Assembly (NCBI RefSeq): GCF_005843925.1
Contig: NZ_VCBC01000006.1
Location: 124,001 to 188,000, forward strand
DNA length: 64,000 nt
Direction: 5' to 3'
DNA from: Thalassotalea litorea
GTDB taxonomy: Bacteria > Pseudomonadota > Gammaproteobacteria > Enterobacterales > Alteromonadaceae
In this document: positions 18,754-27,894 of the stretch, piece by piece
Position numbering within the stretch: the stretch's first letter is position 1
Layout: each line of letters starts with the position of its first letter
The notes under the pieces: generated by a model
Seen by the model: the letters and a program-made list of their open reading frames with translations, nothing else
Told to the model about the DNA's origin: nothing
Databases searched by the model: none
Program-made: the position numbers and the translations under genes

Positions 18754-18797
18754 TTAGCCTGGCCCATGACATCGTCCTGGGTGGCTTAAGACGTTAA

Positions 18798-18811
18798 CCA
18801 CCCGGGGGTGG
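18798..18811 (+). promoter_or_regulatory. Short GC-rich hairpin in leader of the propeller gene
   Basis: CCACC and GGTGG pair around CGGG, 33 bp before ATG 18844. A second imperfect dyad (CCCA/TGGG) lies just upstream at about 18760-18784. Neither has a T-run. They may be the weak end of the sulfatase transcript or a leader structure. Confidence 0.25.
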
Positions 18812-18843
18812 CGGGTAAAACCAAAAATAAGAGGATAGCTTCC

Positions 18844-20556
18844 ATGAATCGCACAATCATTTATCGGGCCAATGACCATCGACTGGCGCAGTATTGCAAA
18901 AGTTGCACCGTATGGCTGGTATTACTATCGGCGGTGTATTTTTTTTTCATGGCGGAGACCCGCGCTGAAATCACCTTGGAACAACAGGTAAAAATCACCG
19001 ATTTAGGATTGCATTTTGATGGTGAAAAAGTCACAAGCTCGGCACAAACCAGCGATACACCAACCTATGATTATTTCTTTGGTCCTAACATTTCAGCCCA
19101 TGGAGACAGCGTAAAAGCTTATAAAAACTATGTGTTTATGACCTGGTATCGTGGTGGAAAATTTGATCGTAGGGTGATGCTAAGCCGATACAATCTGGAT
19201 ACGGGAAGCTTGCAAACTATCGAGTTTCCCCATCAACATACGGGGTTTAATAATATCTGGTGGATCGGTGAATCTCATAATACGATTGCGGTTGGGATCA
19301 GTCCTGTAGATGAGTCCATTCACCTTTTATACGACATGCATGCCTATGGTAATCACAGACCTGCAGACGGTAGTTTATCAAATGACTATTTTCGGTACTC
19401 TTTTTCGGTGGCCGGTGCTGCGACTGTGGTCGATAGCGAGTTTAAGCTTAGTCAATTCGTCAAAGATACAAGTATCGTTAGTGAAGGGGTTAATGACTAT
19501 AAACATTTAGCATTAACCGGTGACGAGGATCATAGCCAATATTCCGGATTGACGTATCCTAAATTTTTTACCAATACCGATGGTACCCTGTTGATGTATA
19601 TGCGCAAAGGCGGCAACGATAACGGGGGCTATGTATTTTCTCGCTATGATGCTGGTACCAAAAGCTGGTCTGAATTTAACCAATTTAATGTCATCAATGC
19701 GAAAAATTACGGTCAGCCATACAATTGGGGATTGTACGGCAATATGAAGTACGTTAATGGCAAACTACGGGTCGGCTTTCAGCGACGTTCGGGCAATAAA
19801 GAAGATAAATATCAATATCAAAATGGATTCTATTATGCTTATTCGGATCACCCTGAAGGAGCAAGTGACTGGCAAACGCATGATGGCCAGCCTATGACTT
19901 TTCCGTTGCAAAATGCTGATGATATTAAGATATCTGAACCCGGAGATTTAGTGTCTGCAACGGGCAAAGATCAGGTTTACATTGTCCATGGGTTTGACTG
20001 GAATGTAACGGCACAAGGCGATGTCCATTTCATTGGTAAAGTGAAAGATACCGCCGCGAATCAAACGGTGTACATGCATACCTACAAACCGGCTGGCGCC
20101 GAAGAGTTTATCACGGCAACCGACTTTGCCGGAGCCGATAAGCTTTATACTGCCGGAGATAATCTGTATATCATTGGTCTTACATCCAGCGGTTATCCCT
20201 ATGTTGAGAAAGCGGCAGGCGGAACAAACGATTTTACCCGGGTGTTTGAACTCAAAGATGGTCCATCGTTTCATCATGGTTCGGTATATATCGAATCGGG
20301 TAAGCTTTACTACTATTTGATGGAAAGAGGGGCAGGCAATGCATTGCCTCTGTATCTGCTGATTATCGATTTGGATATTGATACCGATAGTAGTTCGCAA
20401 AACGATAGTGACGTTGCAACCGATGGTAGTAATACCGATACAAGCACTCAGGAATCTTCGGTCAAAGATGGGAGAGGCTCTGGCGCCGGTATCCATTTTA
20501 GCCTGTTGATGCTGCTATTTTGCACTGTGATGATGCGCAGGAAAATCGATTTATGA
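18844..20556 (+). CDS. Beta-propeller protein with GlyGly-CTERM-like tail, candidate PL24-like ulvan lyase
   Basis: This 570-residue protein starts at ATG 18844 (GAGGA at 18831-18835). A signal anchor-like N-terminus is followed by a propeller of about 470 residues beginning EITLEQQVKITDLGLHFDG. His-containing blocks NISAHGDSVKAYKNYVFMTW, GESHNTIAVG and LLYDMHAYG line one face, and the same blocks occur in the paralogue at 24499. The family resembles PL24 (LOR_107-type) ulvan lyases; this is recognition from memory plus context. The C-terminus has a Ser/Thr/Asp-rich linker, a GSGAG motif, a hydrophobic helix and MMRRK, the form of a GlyGly-CTERM signal processed by rhombosortase. That implies type II export and surface delivery. 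Confidence 0.72.
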   Translation: MNRTIIYRANDHRLAQYCKSCTVWLVLLSAVYFFFMAETRAEITLEQQVKITDLGLHFDGEKVTSSAQTSDTPTYDYFFGPNISAHGDSVKAYKNYVFMTWYRGGKFDRRVMLSRYNLDTGSLQTIEFPHQHTGFNNIWWIGESHNTIAVGISPVDESIHLLYDMHAYGNHRPADGSLSNDYFRYSFSVAGAATVVDSEFKLSQFVKDTSIVSEGVNDYKHLALTGDEDHSQYSGLTYPKFFTNTDGTLLMYMRKGGNDNGGYVFSRYDAGTKSWSEFNQFNVINAKNYGQPYNWGLYGNMKYVNGKLRVGFQRRSGNKEDKYQYQNGFYYAYSDHPEGASDWQTHDGQPMTFPLQNADDIKISEPGDLVSATGKDQVYIVHGFDWNVTAQGDVHFIGKVKDTAANQTVYMHTYKPAGAEEFITATDFAGADKLYTAGDNLYIIGLTSSGYPYVEKAAGGTNDFTRVFELKDGPSFHHGSVYIESGKLYYYLMERGAGNALPLYLLIIDLDIDTDSSSQNDSDVATDGSNTDTSTQESSVKDGRGSGAGIHFSLLMLLFCTVMMRRKIDL

Positions 20557-20559
20557 CTT

Positions 20560-20603
20560 ATACCAATCACATTAAATTATTGCTCTCTCAGTGTGATTGG
20601 TAT
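20560..20603 (+). repeat. Palindromic intergenic element (12-bp arms)
   Basis: ATACCAATCACA (20560-20571) and TGTGATTGGTAT (20592-20603) are perfect inverted arms around a 20-nt AT-rich centre, four bases after a stop codon and between convergent genes. TATACCAAT...ATTGGTATA-type palindromes are, from memory, frequent in intergenic DNA of Alteromonadales. It may therefore be a dispersed repeat that also acts as a transcript end. Only one copy was noticed here. Confidence 0.5.
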
Positions 20604-20626
20604 TATACATCAGGACAATAACCAAT

Positions 20627-20656
20627 AAGGCAAATCAAGCGCTAGCGATTTGCCTT
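20627..20656. terminator. Bidirectional terminator between convergent genes
   Basis: AAGGCAAATC (20627-20636) pairs perfectly with GATTTGCCTT (20647-20656) around a 10-nt loop that is itself partly palindromic (AGCGCT). Short T-rich stretches flank it. It lies between the + strand propeller gene and the - strand gene ending at 20675, so it can serve both. Confidence 0.6.
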
Positions 20657-20674
20657 TATCTATCTTGCTCCTAT

Positions 20675-22405
20675 CTAGTTGTTCTCTTTGAGGTGCAACA
20701 TCTTCTGTATATCATTGGCGGTTGCGAAATTATTACCCCCCTGATCGGCTCCGGTAATCCACCAATAAACCATGCCTGCATCTGAACAATCAAATTTATT
20801 GGTTTGAAACGGGACGATTCCGTCCTGTTCGGCATAGGCAAGCATTTCCCAGATAAACTTATAGCCAGGATTATCGTGATGTTTAGCCCAGTCCCATTGA
20901 TGAATGGAAGTTTGCAAGCCAACATTTTGGTCGCCTATTTGATGTTCGGTAATGCCAAAGTCTAAAATCTGCTGCCAGGTAAAAAAGTCACCGCTGTTAT
21001 CGTTTGCCGGATGATGAGAAACAATATGCACAAATTGAAGGGCTTGTGGGTTTGCCGCCGCAAGTGCGAAACCAATCAAATCCGGTTCACCAGCTTCAAT
21101 TATCCAAAGCGGACTCTCAGCCGTGGAATCATTGATCGCATTCACTAGATCCTGGCTGGCAGCGGCTTGTTTTTCGCGACAGTTATAATGGTCATGTAAA
21201 TGTTCAAATGGCCCAAATAGAGCAATACTTTTATCCGTCAGCTCATTGAGTATGCGTTGGCGTCTTTGTTCATTGTCTTTATCAATTTGGTATCTGGCTT
21301 TGTTGGTGAATGGATCGAGATCACAAGAATGAGAAACGTGCACCAACCTCTGCTCAAGCCCTGAGTGGTGTAATAGTCCAAAGATTACCGGCGTTGCACC
21401 AATATCATCAGGATCTGGAGAATTGCCGTCGATCACAATGGCCAGGCGACCTTCTGGAGGATTGACATGGTCTAATGGCACATCAGTAACATAGCGCTGC
21501 CAGAACGCGTTTACAGATACGGCATCCTGACCAAGATTTAGTATCCACCAAACAGCAACGGTATCTGAAAAGTCCACGCCGCCATTGGGGATCACGGAAT
21601 AGTCGGCAGTAAAATTGCTGTCTGCAATAATCGCATCAGCTACCTGCCAAAGGGTTCTGGCATGTTGGTTGGTGTTGCGTTTGTCGATGGCAGCTTTGAG
21701 CCATTTATCGCCATTTTCTACATAGATAGGAGTGGCCGGGCCGCGACGATTTTTGCGAATGTACAAACGTTTTGGTTTATTACCATCACCGATGGCAATG
21801 TAGTGTGTGTATTGTTTAACGAAAGCAAGCGCCTCTTCACTCGTTTGTTGTTCATTCCAGGCGCTGTGCTGAACGACAATTACGTCACTTTTTAGCGAGG
21901 ACTTGTTTACGCCTTGTGCGATCAAACCGGCAAGCCATTGTGCGGTAAAGTCGGACTGACCAGCTTCCTGCACCCAAACACGCCCGCCACTATCCAGTAT
22001 GTCTTTAGCGGTTTTTTGCACGAGCTCTACCGAGCCTTGCCAATGGGTGTTCGCATCAGTCCAGGCTTTGCCTGCGGGCCCAAAGGCTAGGGAAAACAAA
22101 CCACTAGCATCGATGTATTTACCCTGTTGGCTACCAATCGTGCCGTTAACGGCCAGGTGAGAGATATTGTTGAAATCTGGGTCAGCCAATAAGGAGCCCA
22201 GCGCAGCTACGGAATGGACATCATCAGCATCTGGTTTAACGTCAAATTGAGAAATTAAGATGTCTTTATCAGGATTGAAATAAGGTCTAGGGGCTTGTTG
22301 AGAACCTGCTGCGAAAACCAAATTGCTTGTAGCACACAGGGCGATGACCAGATACGCGATAAACCGTCTGGTATTTACGGAGTGGTTTCCAGATTTAAAA
22401 AACAT
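20675..22405 (-). CDS. Exported tandem nucleoside-hydrolase-like protein, function unknown
   Basis: This 576-residue protein has a signal peptide (about 1-32, ending LVFA). Two related halves are visible. Half one starts ILISQFDVKPDADDVHSVAA (near residue 49) and contains GGRVWVQEAGQSD. Half two starts RLAIVIDGNSPDPDDIGATP (near residue 343) and contains SPLWIIEAGEPD. The Asp-x4-Asp-x-Asp-Asp element resembles the metal site of nucleoside-hydrolase-like and DUF1593-type proteins, so I infer a duplicated hydrolase fold acting on a glycoside. No substrate can be assigned. It is the only minus-strand gene in the catabolic locus and is divergent from the sulfatase at 22520 across 114 bp, suggesting shared control. 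Confidence 0.6.
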   Translation of the reverse strand: MFFKSGNHSVNTRRFIAYLVIALCATSNLVFAAGSQQAPRPYFNPDKDILISQFDVKPDADDVHSVAALGSLLADPDFNNISHLAVNGTIGSQQGKYIDASGLFSLAFGPAGKAWTDANTHWQGSVELVQKTAKDILDSGGRVWVQEAGQSDFTAQWLAGLIAQGVNKSSLKSDVIVVQHSAWNEQQTSEEALAFVKQYTHYIAIGDGNKPKRLYIRKNRRGPATPIYVENGDKWLKAAIDKRNTNQHARTLWQVADAIIADSNFTADYSVIPNGGVDFSDTVAVWWILNLGQDAVSVNAFWQRYVTDVPLDHVNPPEGRLAIVIDGNSPDPDDIGATPVIFGLLHHSGLEQRLVHVSHSCDLDPFTNKARYQIDKDNEQRRQRILNELTDKSIALFGPFEHLHDHYNCREKQAAASQDLVNAINDSTAESPLWIIEAGEPDLIGFALAAANPQALQFVHIVSHHPANDNSGDFFTWQQILDFGITEHQIGDQNVGLQTSIHQWDWAKHHDNPGYKFIWEMLAYAEQDGIVPFQTNKFDCSDAGMVYWWITGADQGGNNFATANDIQKMLHLKENN

Positions 22406-22519
22406 TTCTGACTTATTATTGTTGAATTTGATTGAAGATGATAATTTGTGGGGAGATGTTAATCAAGGTCGGAATGTGGTTTGTGTATTTATTCTGACTG
22501 ACCAACAAAACGAGTAACC
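22406..22519. promoter_or_regulatory. Divergent promoter region
   Basis: A 114-bp AT-rich gap lies between the divergent starts of the nucleoside-hydrolase-like gene (-) and sulfatase 3 (+). Promoters for both must lie here or extend into the genes. I found no convincing -35/-10 pair or palindrome. Confidence 0.4.
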
Positions 22520-24283
22520 ATGCATAAGCTATCTAAACGAATGTACATCAACCTTGTGGTGATGATTGTTTCTTTTCTGCAATTAGGTGTAGTCGCAAAA
22601 GCAAAACCAAGCGCTGCATTCGGAGCAGACGAAGTTTCCCAACCTAATATTCTCTGGTTAGTGGTAGAAGATATGAGCCCGATTATTGCGCCGTATGGTG
22701 ATCATACGATTGCGACACCGACCATAAGCCAGTTAGCGAAGGAAGGCGTAACCTACACCAATGTATATTCCACTTCCGGTGTCTGTGCCCCAAGTCGTGC
22801 AGCACTCGCTACTGGCATGTACCCGTCAGCGTTTGGTGCTAATCACATGCGCACCCATTCCGATACAGACATAACCGGACTTCCCGCTTATGAAGCAATA
22901 CCTGCGGCTGACGCTCGAATGCTGAGCCAATATCTGCAACAGCACGGATATTACACTGCCAATAATTTGAAAACCGATTATCAATTTAAAGCCCCGAAGT
23001 CGGCCTGGAATGAAAGCGGACCATATGCACACTGGCGAAAACGTCCCGCTGACAAACCTTTCTTTGCGGTTTTTAATTTTACCACGACCCATGAATCCGG
23101 ATTGTTTGAGCCTTATGGTTTCAGGAAGATTGAATCGCGGCATTACTTTTCCGATGATGTAGCCAAAATCGCCAGATTACCTCAGCATCCATCGGCCAAG
23201 TCGGAACCAGCGAATACCGCCATGCATGTGCCGAAAAATACCGTATTCGATATTCCTCCTTACCTTCCAGATACTCCGTTGGTCAGACGAGATATGTGGA
23301 AGATGTATAACAATCTTGCGGAAACAGACAGGCAAATAGCGGCAATTATTCAGCAGCTCAAGGACGATGACCTATATGATCAAACCGTTATCCTCTTTTA
23401 TTCCGACCATGGCGGCCCCTTGCCAAGGCAAAAGCGTTTAATTTATGACAGCGGATTGAAAGTACCACTCATTATCCGGTTTCCAAACGCCCAGCAGGGC
23501 GGAACTTCGGATCAGCGGTTAATTAGTTTTGTGGATTTTGCCCCTACCACTCTGGCGCTTGTCGGGGCACCTATACCTGGTCATATGCATGGTCAGAATT
23601 TTATTGGCAAGAGAAATGGCAGCGTTGCGTCAATGCCAAGGGAGTATATCCACGCAGCAGCAGACCGGTTTGATGGTTTTACCGATGCCATACGAGCGGT
23701 TAAAGATAAGCGCTTTAAATACATTCGTAACTATCGGCCCGAGCAAGGCTATTATTTGCCGGTCAGTTACCGTGAAAAAATTCCGACGATGCAAGAATTA
23801 CTCCGACTTCGGGATGACGGCGCTCTTGATGAATTTCAGCGGCAATGGTTTCGAAGCCGAAAACCTAAAGAAGAGTTATTTGATACGTTAACCGATCCGC
23901 ATGAACTCCACAATCTCGCTGAAAATGAAGAGTATAAACAACCATTATTGCGATTACGGCGGGAAATGGATCGTTGGCTAACCGCCATTAAGGATACGCC
24001 TAATTTGCCTGAGAGGGCACTAATCGACAAATTATGGCAGGGGGCTGATGTTCAGCCGAAAACAGCATCGCCTGAGGTGAGCTTTTTAAAGGGCAGAGTT
24101 ATAATCAGCAGCCAAACACCTGGTGCGAGTGTTTCTTATCGAATACTGGATGAGGCGGCCAGAGAAAGTGCCTGGTTGATGTACCAAACGCCAATCAAGG
24201 CGCAATCGGGGATGAAGATTGAGGTTGTCGCCCATCGCATCGGTTTTCTGGAAAGTGATATCGTGACGGTTTCCGTGCCTTGA
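22520..24283 (+). CDS. Exported S1-family sulfatase (3) with C-terminal beta domain
   Basis: This 587-residue protein has a signal peptide (about 1-28) and a sulfatase core beginning QPNILWLVVEDMSP at residue 41. It carries the activation motif Cys89-Ala-Pro-Ser-Arg93 and the distal site FYSDHGGPLPRQKRLIYDSGLKVPLI. NILWLVVEDMSP is a wording I associate with the S1_8-like group found in ulvan and heparin loci. After residue about 505 a separate beta-rich domain (VSFLKGRVIISSQTPGASVS) resembles the chitobiase/FN3-like C-terminal domains of such sulfatases. It would act in the periplasm on sulfated oligomers. The gene reads away from the minus-strand gene upstream. Confidence 0.88.
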   Translation: MHKLSKRMYINLVVMIVSFLQLGVVAKAKPSAAFGADEVSQPNILWLVVEDMSPIIAPYGDHTIATPTISQLAKEGVTYTNVYSTSGVCAPSRAALATGMYPSAFGANHMRTHSDTDITGLPAYEAIPAADARMLSQYLQQHGYYTANNLKTDYQFKAPKSAWNESGPYAHWRKRPADKPFFAVFNFTTTHESGLFEPYGFRKIESRHYFSDDVAKIARLPQHPSAKSEPANTAMHVPKNTVFDIPPYLPDTPLVRRDMWKMYNNLAETDRQIAAIIQQLKDDDLYDQTVILFYSDHGGPLPRQKRLIYDSGLKVPLIIRFPNAQQGGTSDQRLISFVDFAPTTLALVGAPIPGHMHGQNFIGKRNGSVASMPREYIHAAADRFDGFTDAIRAVKDKRFKYIRNYRPEQGYYLPVSYREKIPTMQELLRLRDDGALDEFQRQWFRSRKPKEELFDTLTDPHELHNLAENEEYKQPLLRLRREMDRWLTAIKDTPNLPERALIDKLWQGADVQPKTASPEVSFLKGRVIISSQTPGASVSYRILDEAARESAWLMYQTPIKAQSGMKIEVVAHRIGFLESDIVTVSVP

Positions 24284-24498
24284 ATCTCCATCTTGAGTCT
24301 TATTGATTCTAGCTGATTTATTATGAGCGATCTTGATCTGTTATGGTTTTTTAGTATAGTTATCTAAGTTTTGTGCGCTGATAGAAGCGATAATTGCCGC
24401 TGTTAGCCAAAAAGCGAATCAATGTCGGTGTAAACAACCATAAGGCATGACATAAGAATAGATAACAAAAATAAAAACAAGATAACAATAAGGTCAAT

Positions 24499-27400
24499 AT
24501 GATACTCACGAATAATAAAATAGCCTGTATGGCTAAGCCTGTGTTGCTTGCGATTGCATGTCTGGGGATAGCGATGCAAGTAAATGCTCAGGTAACGCTT
24601 GAAGAACAAGTAAAAATTACCGATTTCGGTCTGCATTTTGATGGCAAAGATCTTGATCATGGCAACGTTAATAATCCCGATACCGGTGATAAATATGATT
24701 TCTTCTTTGGTCGTAACATTTCAGCTCATGGCGATGCCGTAAAAACCTACAAACACTATGTTTTTATGACCTGGTATAAAGGTGGTAAAAATGAGCGCAA
24801 TGTCATGCTGAGTCGATATAATTCTCAGACAGGTACATTGGCAACCATTGAATTTCCCCATCGTCATACTGGTTTTCGAGGTGACCCATTAGTCGGTGAA
24901 TCTCATAACACCATAGGCTTAGCGGTTAGCCCAATCAATGGCACCATCCATATGGTGTATGATATGCACGCCTATGATGATAATAATCACGGCGGCAAAT
25001 TTGTTAATGACTTTTTTCGCTACTCATTCAGTTTAGCCGGTGTGGCAGATCTGCCAGATGCAGAGTTTACTCTGGACAAATTTGTCAAAGATACGAGTGC
25101 TGTTAGTCAGGGCGACGATGATTATAAGCATCTCACCATGACAGGAAATTTAGCGGACAAAGGTAATTTTGCGCGTTTAACCTACCCCAAATTTTTCACC
25201 AATACCGACGGTACGCTGTTGCTATACATGCGCTTAGGCGGTAACAACAACGGCGCCTATGTATTTAATCGATATGACGCCGAAAATGAAAAGTGGTCGA
25301 CATTTACCAAATTTAACTATAACAATCAGAAAACTAGCCACGACAACGAATATAACTGGGGCTTGTATGGCAATATGAAGTATGTCAATGGCAAGCTTCG
25401 AGTTGGCTTCCAGCAACGTAGTAGTGATAATGCCGATAGGTATACCTACCAAAATGGTGTTTATTATGCGTATTCAGAACACCCGGAAGGCTTTGGCGAT
25501 TGGAAAAACCACAAAGGCGAACCGATGACCTGGCCATTGGTCAATTCAGATGAAATCAAGGTGTTTGAACCCGGTGACTATATTGACCATACCGAAGCAA
25601 ACTCGGTGTATATCGTTGGCAGTTTTGACTGGACCGTAACGAAAAACGAAGATATTCATATCATCAGTAAAGTTCGTTCTTCCGATAGGAGTCGACCAGA
25701 CTATCAGGAAATCTATCTGCATTCATACAAACCCTCTGGCGCTCAAGACTTTATTGTATCGTCTGATTTTGCGGGCGCTTCATCGATATACACCTCTGGC
25801 GATAATATTTACATTATCGGATTAGATAATGGTTACCCATATGTGGAAAAAGCCAAGGGTGGGACCAATGACTTTGTTCGTGTATACGAACAAACACAGG
25901 GCACTAAGTTCGATCATGGAACCATATACATCAATGACGGTAAGGTCTACTTCTACTTAATGGAGCAGGCGTCTGGCAATGCGATGCCACTGTATTTGCA
26001 AATCATTGATTTGGACCTAGAGGGTGAGGCAAATGCACCACGGGTAGCGTTCCCGTCATCGGCGATGTCCGTTGAAGAGGGCTTTGAAAAATTAACCTTG
26101 ACGATTAATGCTGAAAGTCCGGTTGCAGGTCGTAACATTGAATCTGTCACCTTATACCTGAACGATGCAGAAGTTCGCACCGATACGTCACTTCCATACT
26201 TATTTGGGCATGGTTCAAAGCCACATGAAACAGGGGCGATGGGCTGGTTAGCAACCCATTCACTTAACCCAACGCCATTAACGGTTGGCACGCACGTATT
26301 TAAGGCGATAGCAACGGACAGTGAAGGTGAAACGGGTATTGCAACAATGACCCTGACCGTGAAGTCAAATGGCCCGACGGTTGCGTTTCCGGCTCCGACA
26401 ATGACGGTTGATGAAGGCTATGAAAAATTATCTATTATGTTAGACGCAGCAACTGCCGTTGACGGTGGTGAGATTGAATCGGTTGCGCTATATATTGATG
26501 AACATTTGGTGCGCGTTGATACGTCGCTTCCGTACCTGTTTGGCCATGGCTCAAAGCCTCACGAAACAGGTGCCATGGGTTGGTTGGACACCCACGGTGA
26601 AAACCCTGCGCCATTGGGTCCTGGTGTCTATACGTTCTCAGCAATTGTCACCGATAGTGCAGGGGACGTAGGTGAAGCGAGCATGGTGCTCACCGTTAAA
26701 GGCGAGCCAAAACCTCCAACGGTTTCGTTTCCGAATGACGTGGTCACCGTATATGAGGGATATGAAAAGCTGGGCATGACGTTGCAAGCCGATACCTCTG
26801 TAGAAGGGCGAACGATTAAATCTGTTACCTTATATCGGAATGAGCAACTTGTGCGCGTAGATACTCGACCTGTCTGGAACTTTGGTCATTCCTTTGCTCC
26901 CTATGAATTTGGCGCAATGGGGTGGTTAGAACGACATGAGCCAAACCCATCTCCACTTACGGTTGGTACCCATACGTTTACAGCAATCGCAACGGATAGT
27001 GCGGGTTTGCAGGGAGAGGCAACGATGACGCTGATTGTTAAGGCCGTGCCACCACCAAGCATAAGCTTTGTTGAGTCCGATATTGAGTTACGTGTTGGTT
27101 ATCAGTCGTTATCATTATCTGTGAATGCTTTGTCTGAGTTGAGTTGGGTGGATATTGGACATGTCGACTTATACTTAAATGACACACTCATTCGCGATAT
27201 TTATGATGCGCCATTCACTTGGGGTGGAGAAAGCTATCCGGCTGAGTTGTTAGGCCTCCCGGCAGGAATCCATACCATCAAAGCGCTTGCTACGGATAGC
27301 TATGGAAATACATCCGAGGCACAAATGACAATGCTAGTCAGGCCATCGGTCGTGTTTGTCGATTGGGAACAGCAACTTCATTTAGCCAGTAACTTACTTG

Positions 27401-27711
27401 ACGGCGATGTAAGTGATGAATCAAGTTGGGGCGCTGCCGAAAACGGTACCAAGGAAGTCATCATCGACTTAGGCGAGTCAAAGCTTATCACTGGGACGAA
27501 ACTATGGACCACTGCTGGCGAGCAGATTAACTATCAGGTTTATGTATCAGACGGCCCAGGATTCGCGTTTGTGAAGGTGGCTAAACATCAAAATAAACAC
27601 AGCGATGTTCAACCGACATTAACCGAATTTGTTGCGCAGGGACGATTGATTAAACTTATGGTGATCGGTAACTGGCCGAATATCAATGAATTTGAAATTT
27701 TAACCCAGTAA
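24499..27711 (+). CDS. Multidomain secreted propeller, candidate PL24-like lyase with Ig-like repeats and discoidin-like domain
   Basis: This 1070-residue protein starts at ATG 24499 (AAGG at 24490). A signal peptide ends at about residue 30 (VNAQ). Residues 31-510 are a propeller closely related to the protein at 18844, with the same VKITDxGLHFDG start and the [15 protein letters not shown] and YDMHAY blocks. Four Ig-like (Big_7-like) repeats begin near residues 515, 627, 740 and 853; the first two share a 22-residue segment covering [19 protein letters not shown]. Residues about 950-1070 resemble an F5/8 type C (CBM32-like) domain ([15 protein letters not shown]). No CTERM tail is present. 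Repeats and discoidin domain probably hold the enzyme to polysaccharide or cell surface. The lyase activity is inferred. Confidence 0.72.
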   Translation: MILTNNKIACMAKPVLLAIACLGIAMQVNAQVTLEEQVKITDFGLHFDGKDLDHGNVNNPDTGDKYDFFFGRNISAHGDAVKTYKHYVFMTWYKGGKNERNVMLSRYNSQTGTLATIEFPHRHTGFRGDPLVGESHNTIGLAVSPINGTIHMVYDMHAYDDNNHGGKFVNDFFRYSFSLAGVADLPDAEFTLDKFVKDTSAVSQGDDDYKHLTMTGNLADKGNFARLTYPKFFTNTDGTLLLYMRLGGNNNGAYVFNRYDAENEKWSTFTKFNYNNQKTSHDNEYNWGLYGNMKYVNGKLRVGFQQRSSDNADRYTYQNGVYYAYSEHPEGFGDWKNHKGEPMTWPLVNSDEIKVFEPGDYIDHTEANSVYIVGSFDWTVTKNEDIHIISKVRSSDRSRPDYQEIYLHSYKPSGAQDFIVSSDFAGASSIYTSGDNIYIIGLDNGYPYVEKAKGGTNDFVRVYEQTQGTKFDHGTIYINDGKVYFYLMEQASGNAMPLYLQIIDLDLEGEANAPRVAFPSSAMSVEEGFEKLTLTINAESPVAGRNIESVTLYLNDAEVRTDTSLPYLFGHGSKPHETGAMGWLATHSLNPTPLTVGTHVFKAIATDSEGETGIATMTLTVKSNGPTVAFPAPTMTVDEGYEKLSIMLDAATAVDGGEIESVALYIDEHLVRVDTSLPYLFGHGSKPHETGAMGWLDTHGENPAPLGPGVYTFSAIVTDSAGDVGEASMVLTVKGEPKPPTVSFPNDVVTVYEGYEKLGMTLQADTSVEGRTIKSVTLYRNEQLVRVDTRPVWNFGHSFAPYEFGAMGWLERHEPNPSPLTVGTHTFTAIATDSAGLQGEATMTLIVKAVPPPSISFVESDIELRVGYQSLSLSVNALSELSWVDIGHVDLYLNDTLIRDIYDAPFTWGGESYPAELLGLPAGIHTIKALATDSYGNTSEAQMTMLVRPSVVFVDWEQQLHLASNLLDGDVSDESSWGAAENGTKEVIIDLGESKLITGTKLWTTAGEQINYQVYVSDGPGFAFVKVAKHQNKHSDVQPTLTEFVAQGRLIKLMVIGNWPNINEFEILTQ
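26041..27348 (+). repeat. Four tandem Ig-like coding repeats (~112-114 codons each)
   Basis: Units begin near 26041, 26377, 26719 and 27058. Each carries a FP...V-x-EGYEKL opening, a VTLYxNDxxVRxDT strand, an LFGHG...GAMGWL segment (changed in unit 3, lost in unit 4), and a THTFxAIATDSxGxxGEATMTLxVK close. Units 1 and 2 are the most alike, and most of their DNA differences are synonymous. Confidence 0.85.
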
Positions 27712-27731
27712 CTTACACAATCATACGTGCA

Positions 27732-27813
27732 ATCGTTCGTGCAACGATAGGCATGGAGATCTCAGGCTCACTCTCGCGCTCACATCACTCGTGGTGTTGA
27801 TGCGACGGTGAGC
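27732..27813 (+). other. Two 3'-side hairpins after the multidomain propeller gene
   Basis: A small stem, ATCGTT/AACGAT with a CGTGC loop (27732-27748), is followed by a long imperfect hairpin (27766-27813). The latter has nested arms GCTCAC/GTGAGC, CGC/GCG and CATCAC/GTGGTG separated by symmetric 3x3 and 5x5 internal loops. No T-run follows, so they look like mRNA 3'-end or leader structures of the DUF1080 gene, not simple terminators. Confidence 0.4.
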
Positions 27814-27894
27814 GTACTGTGTTTCAGGTGAATATATTTATCATACCTTAATCAACTCAAAGCGTAATTGAGGTATTCTGCCAGGACGTTAACA

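Noticed and set aside
19948..20496. 182-codon open frame antisense to the propeller gene
   Set aside because: It lies wholly within a well-supported coding gene on the other strand, has no ribosome site, and its translation shows no domain.
22323..22517. Small + strand open frame before sulfatase 3
   Set aside because: It overlaps the antisense start of the nucleoside-hydrolase-like gene and has no ribosome site or recognisable feature.
26041..27348. Regular repeats that might suggest a repeat array or CRISPR
   Set aside because: They are in-frame ~113-codon protein domains with silent substitutions, not short DNA repeats with unique spacers.
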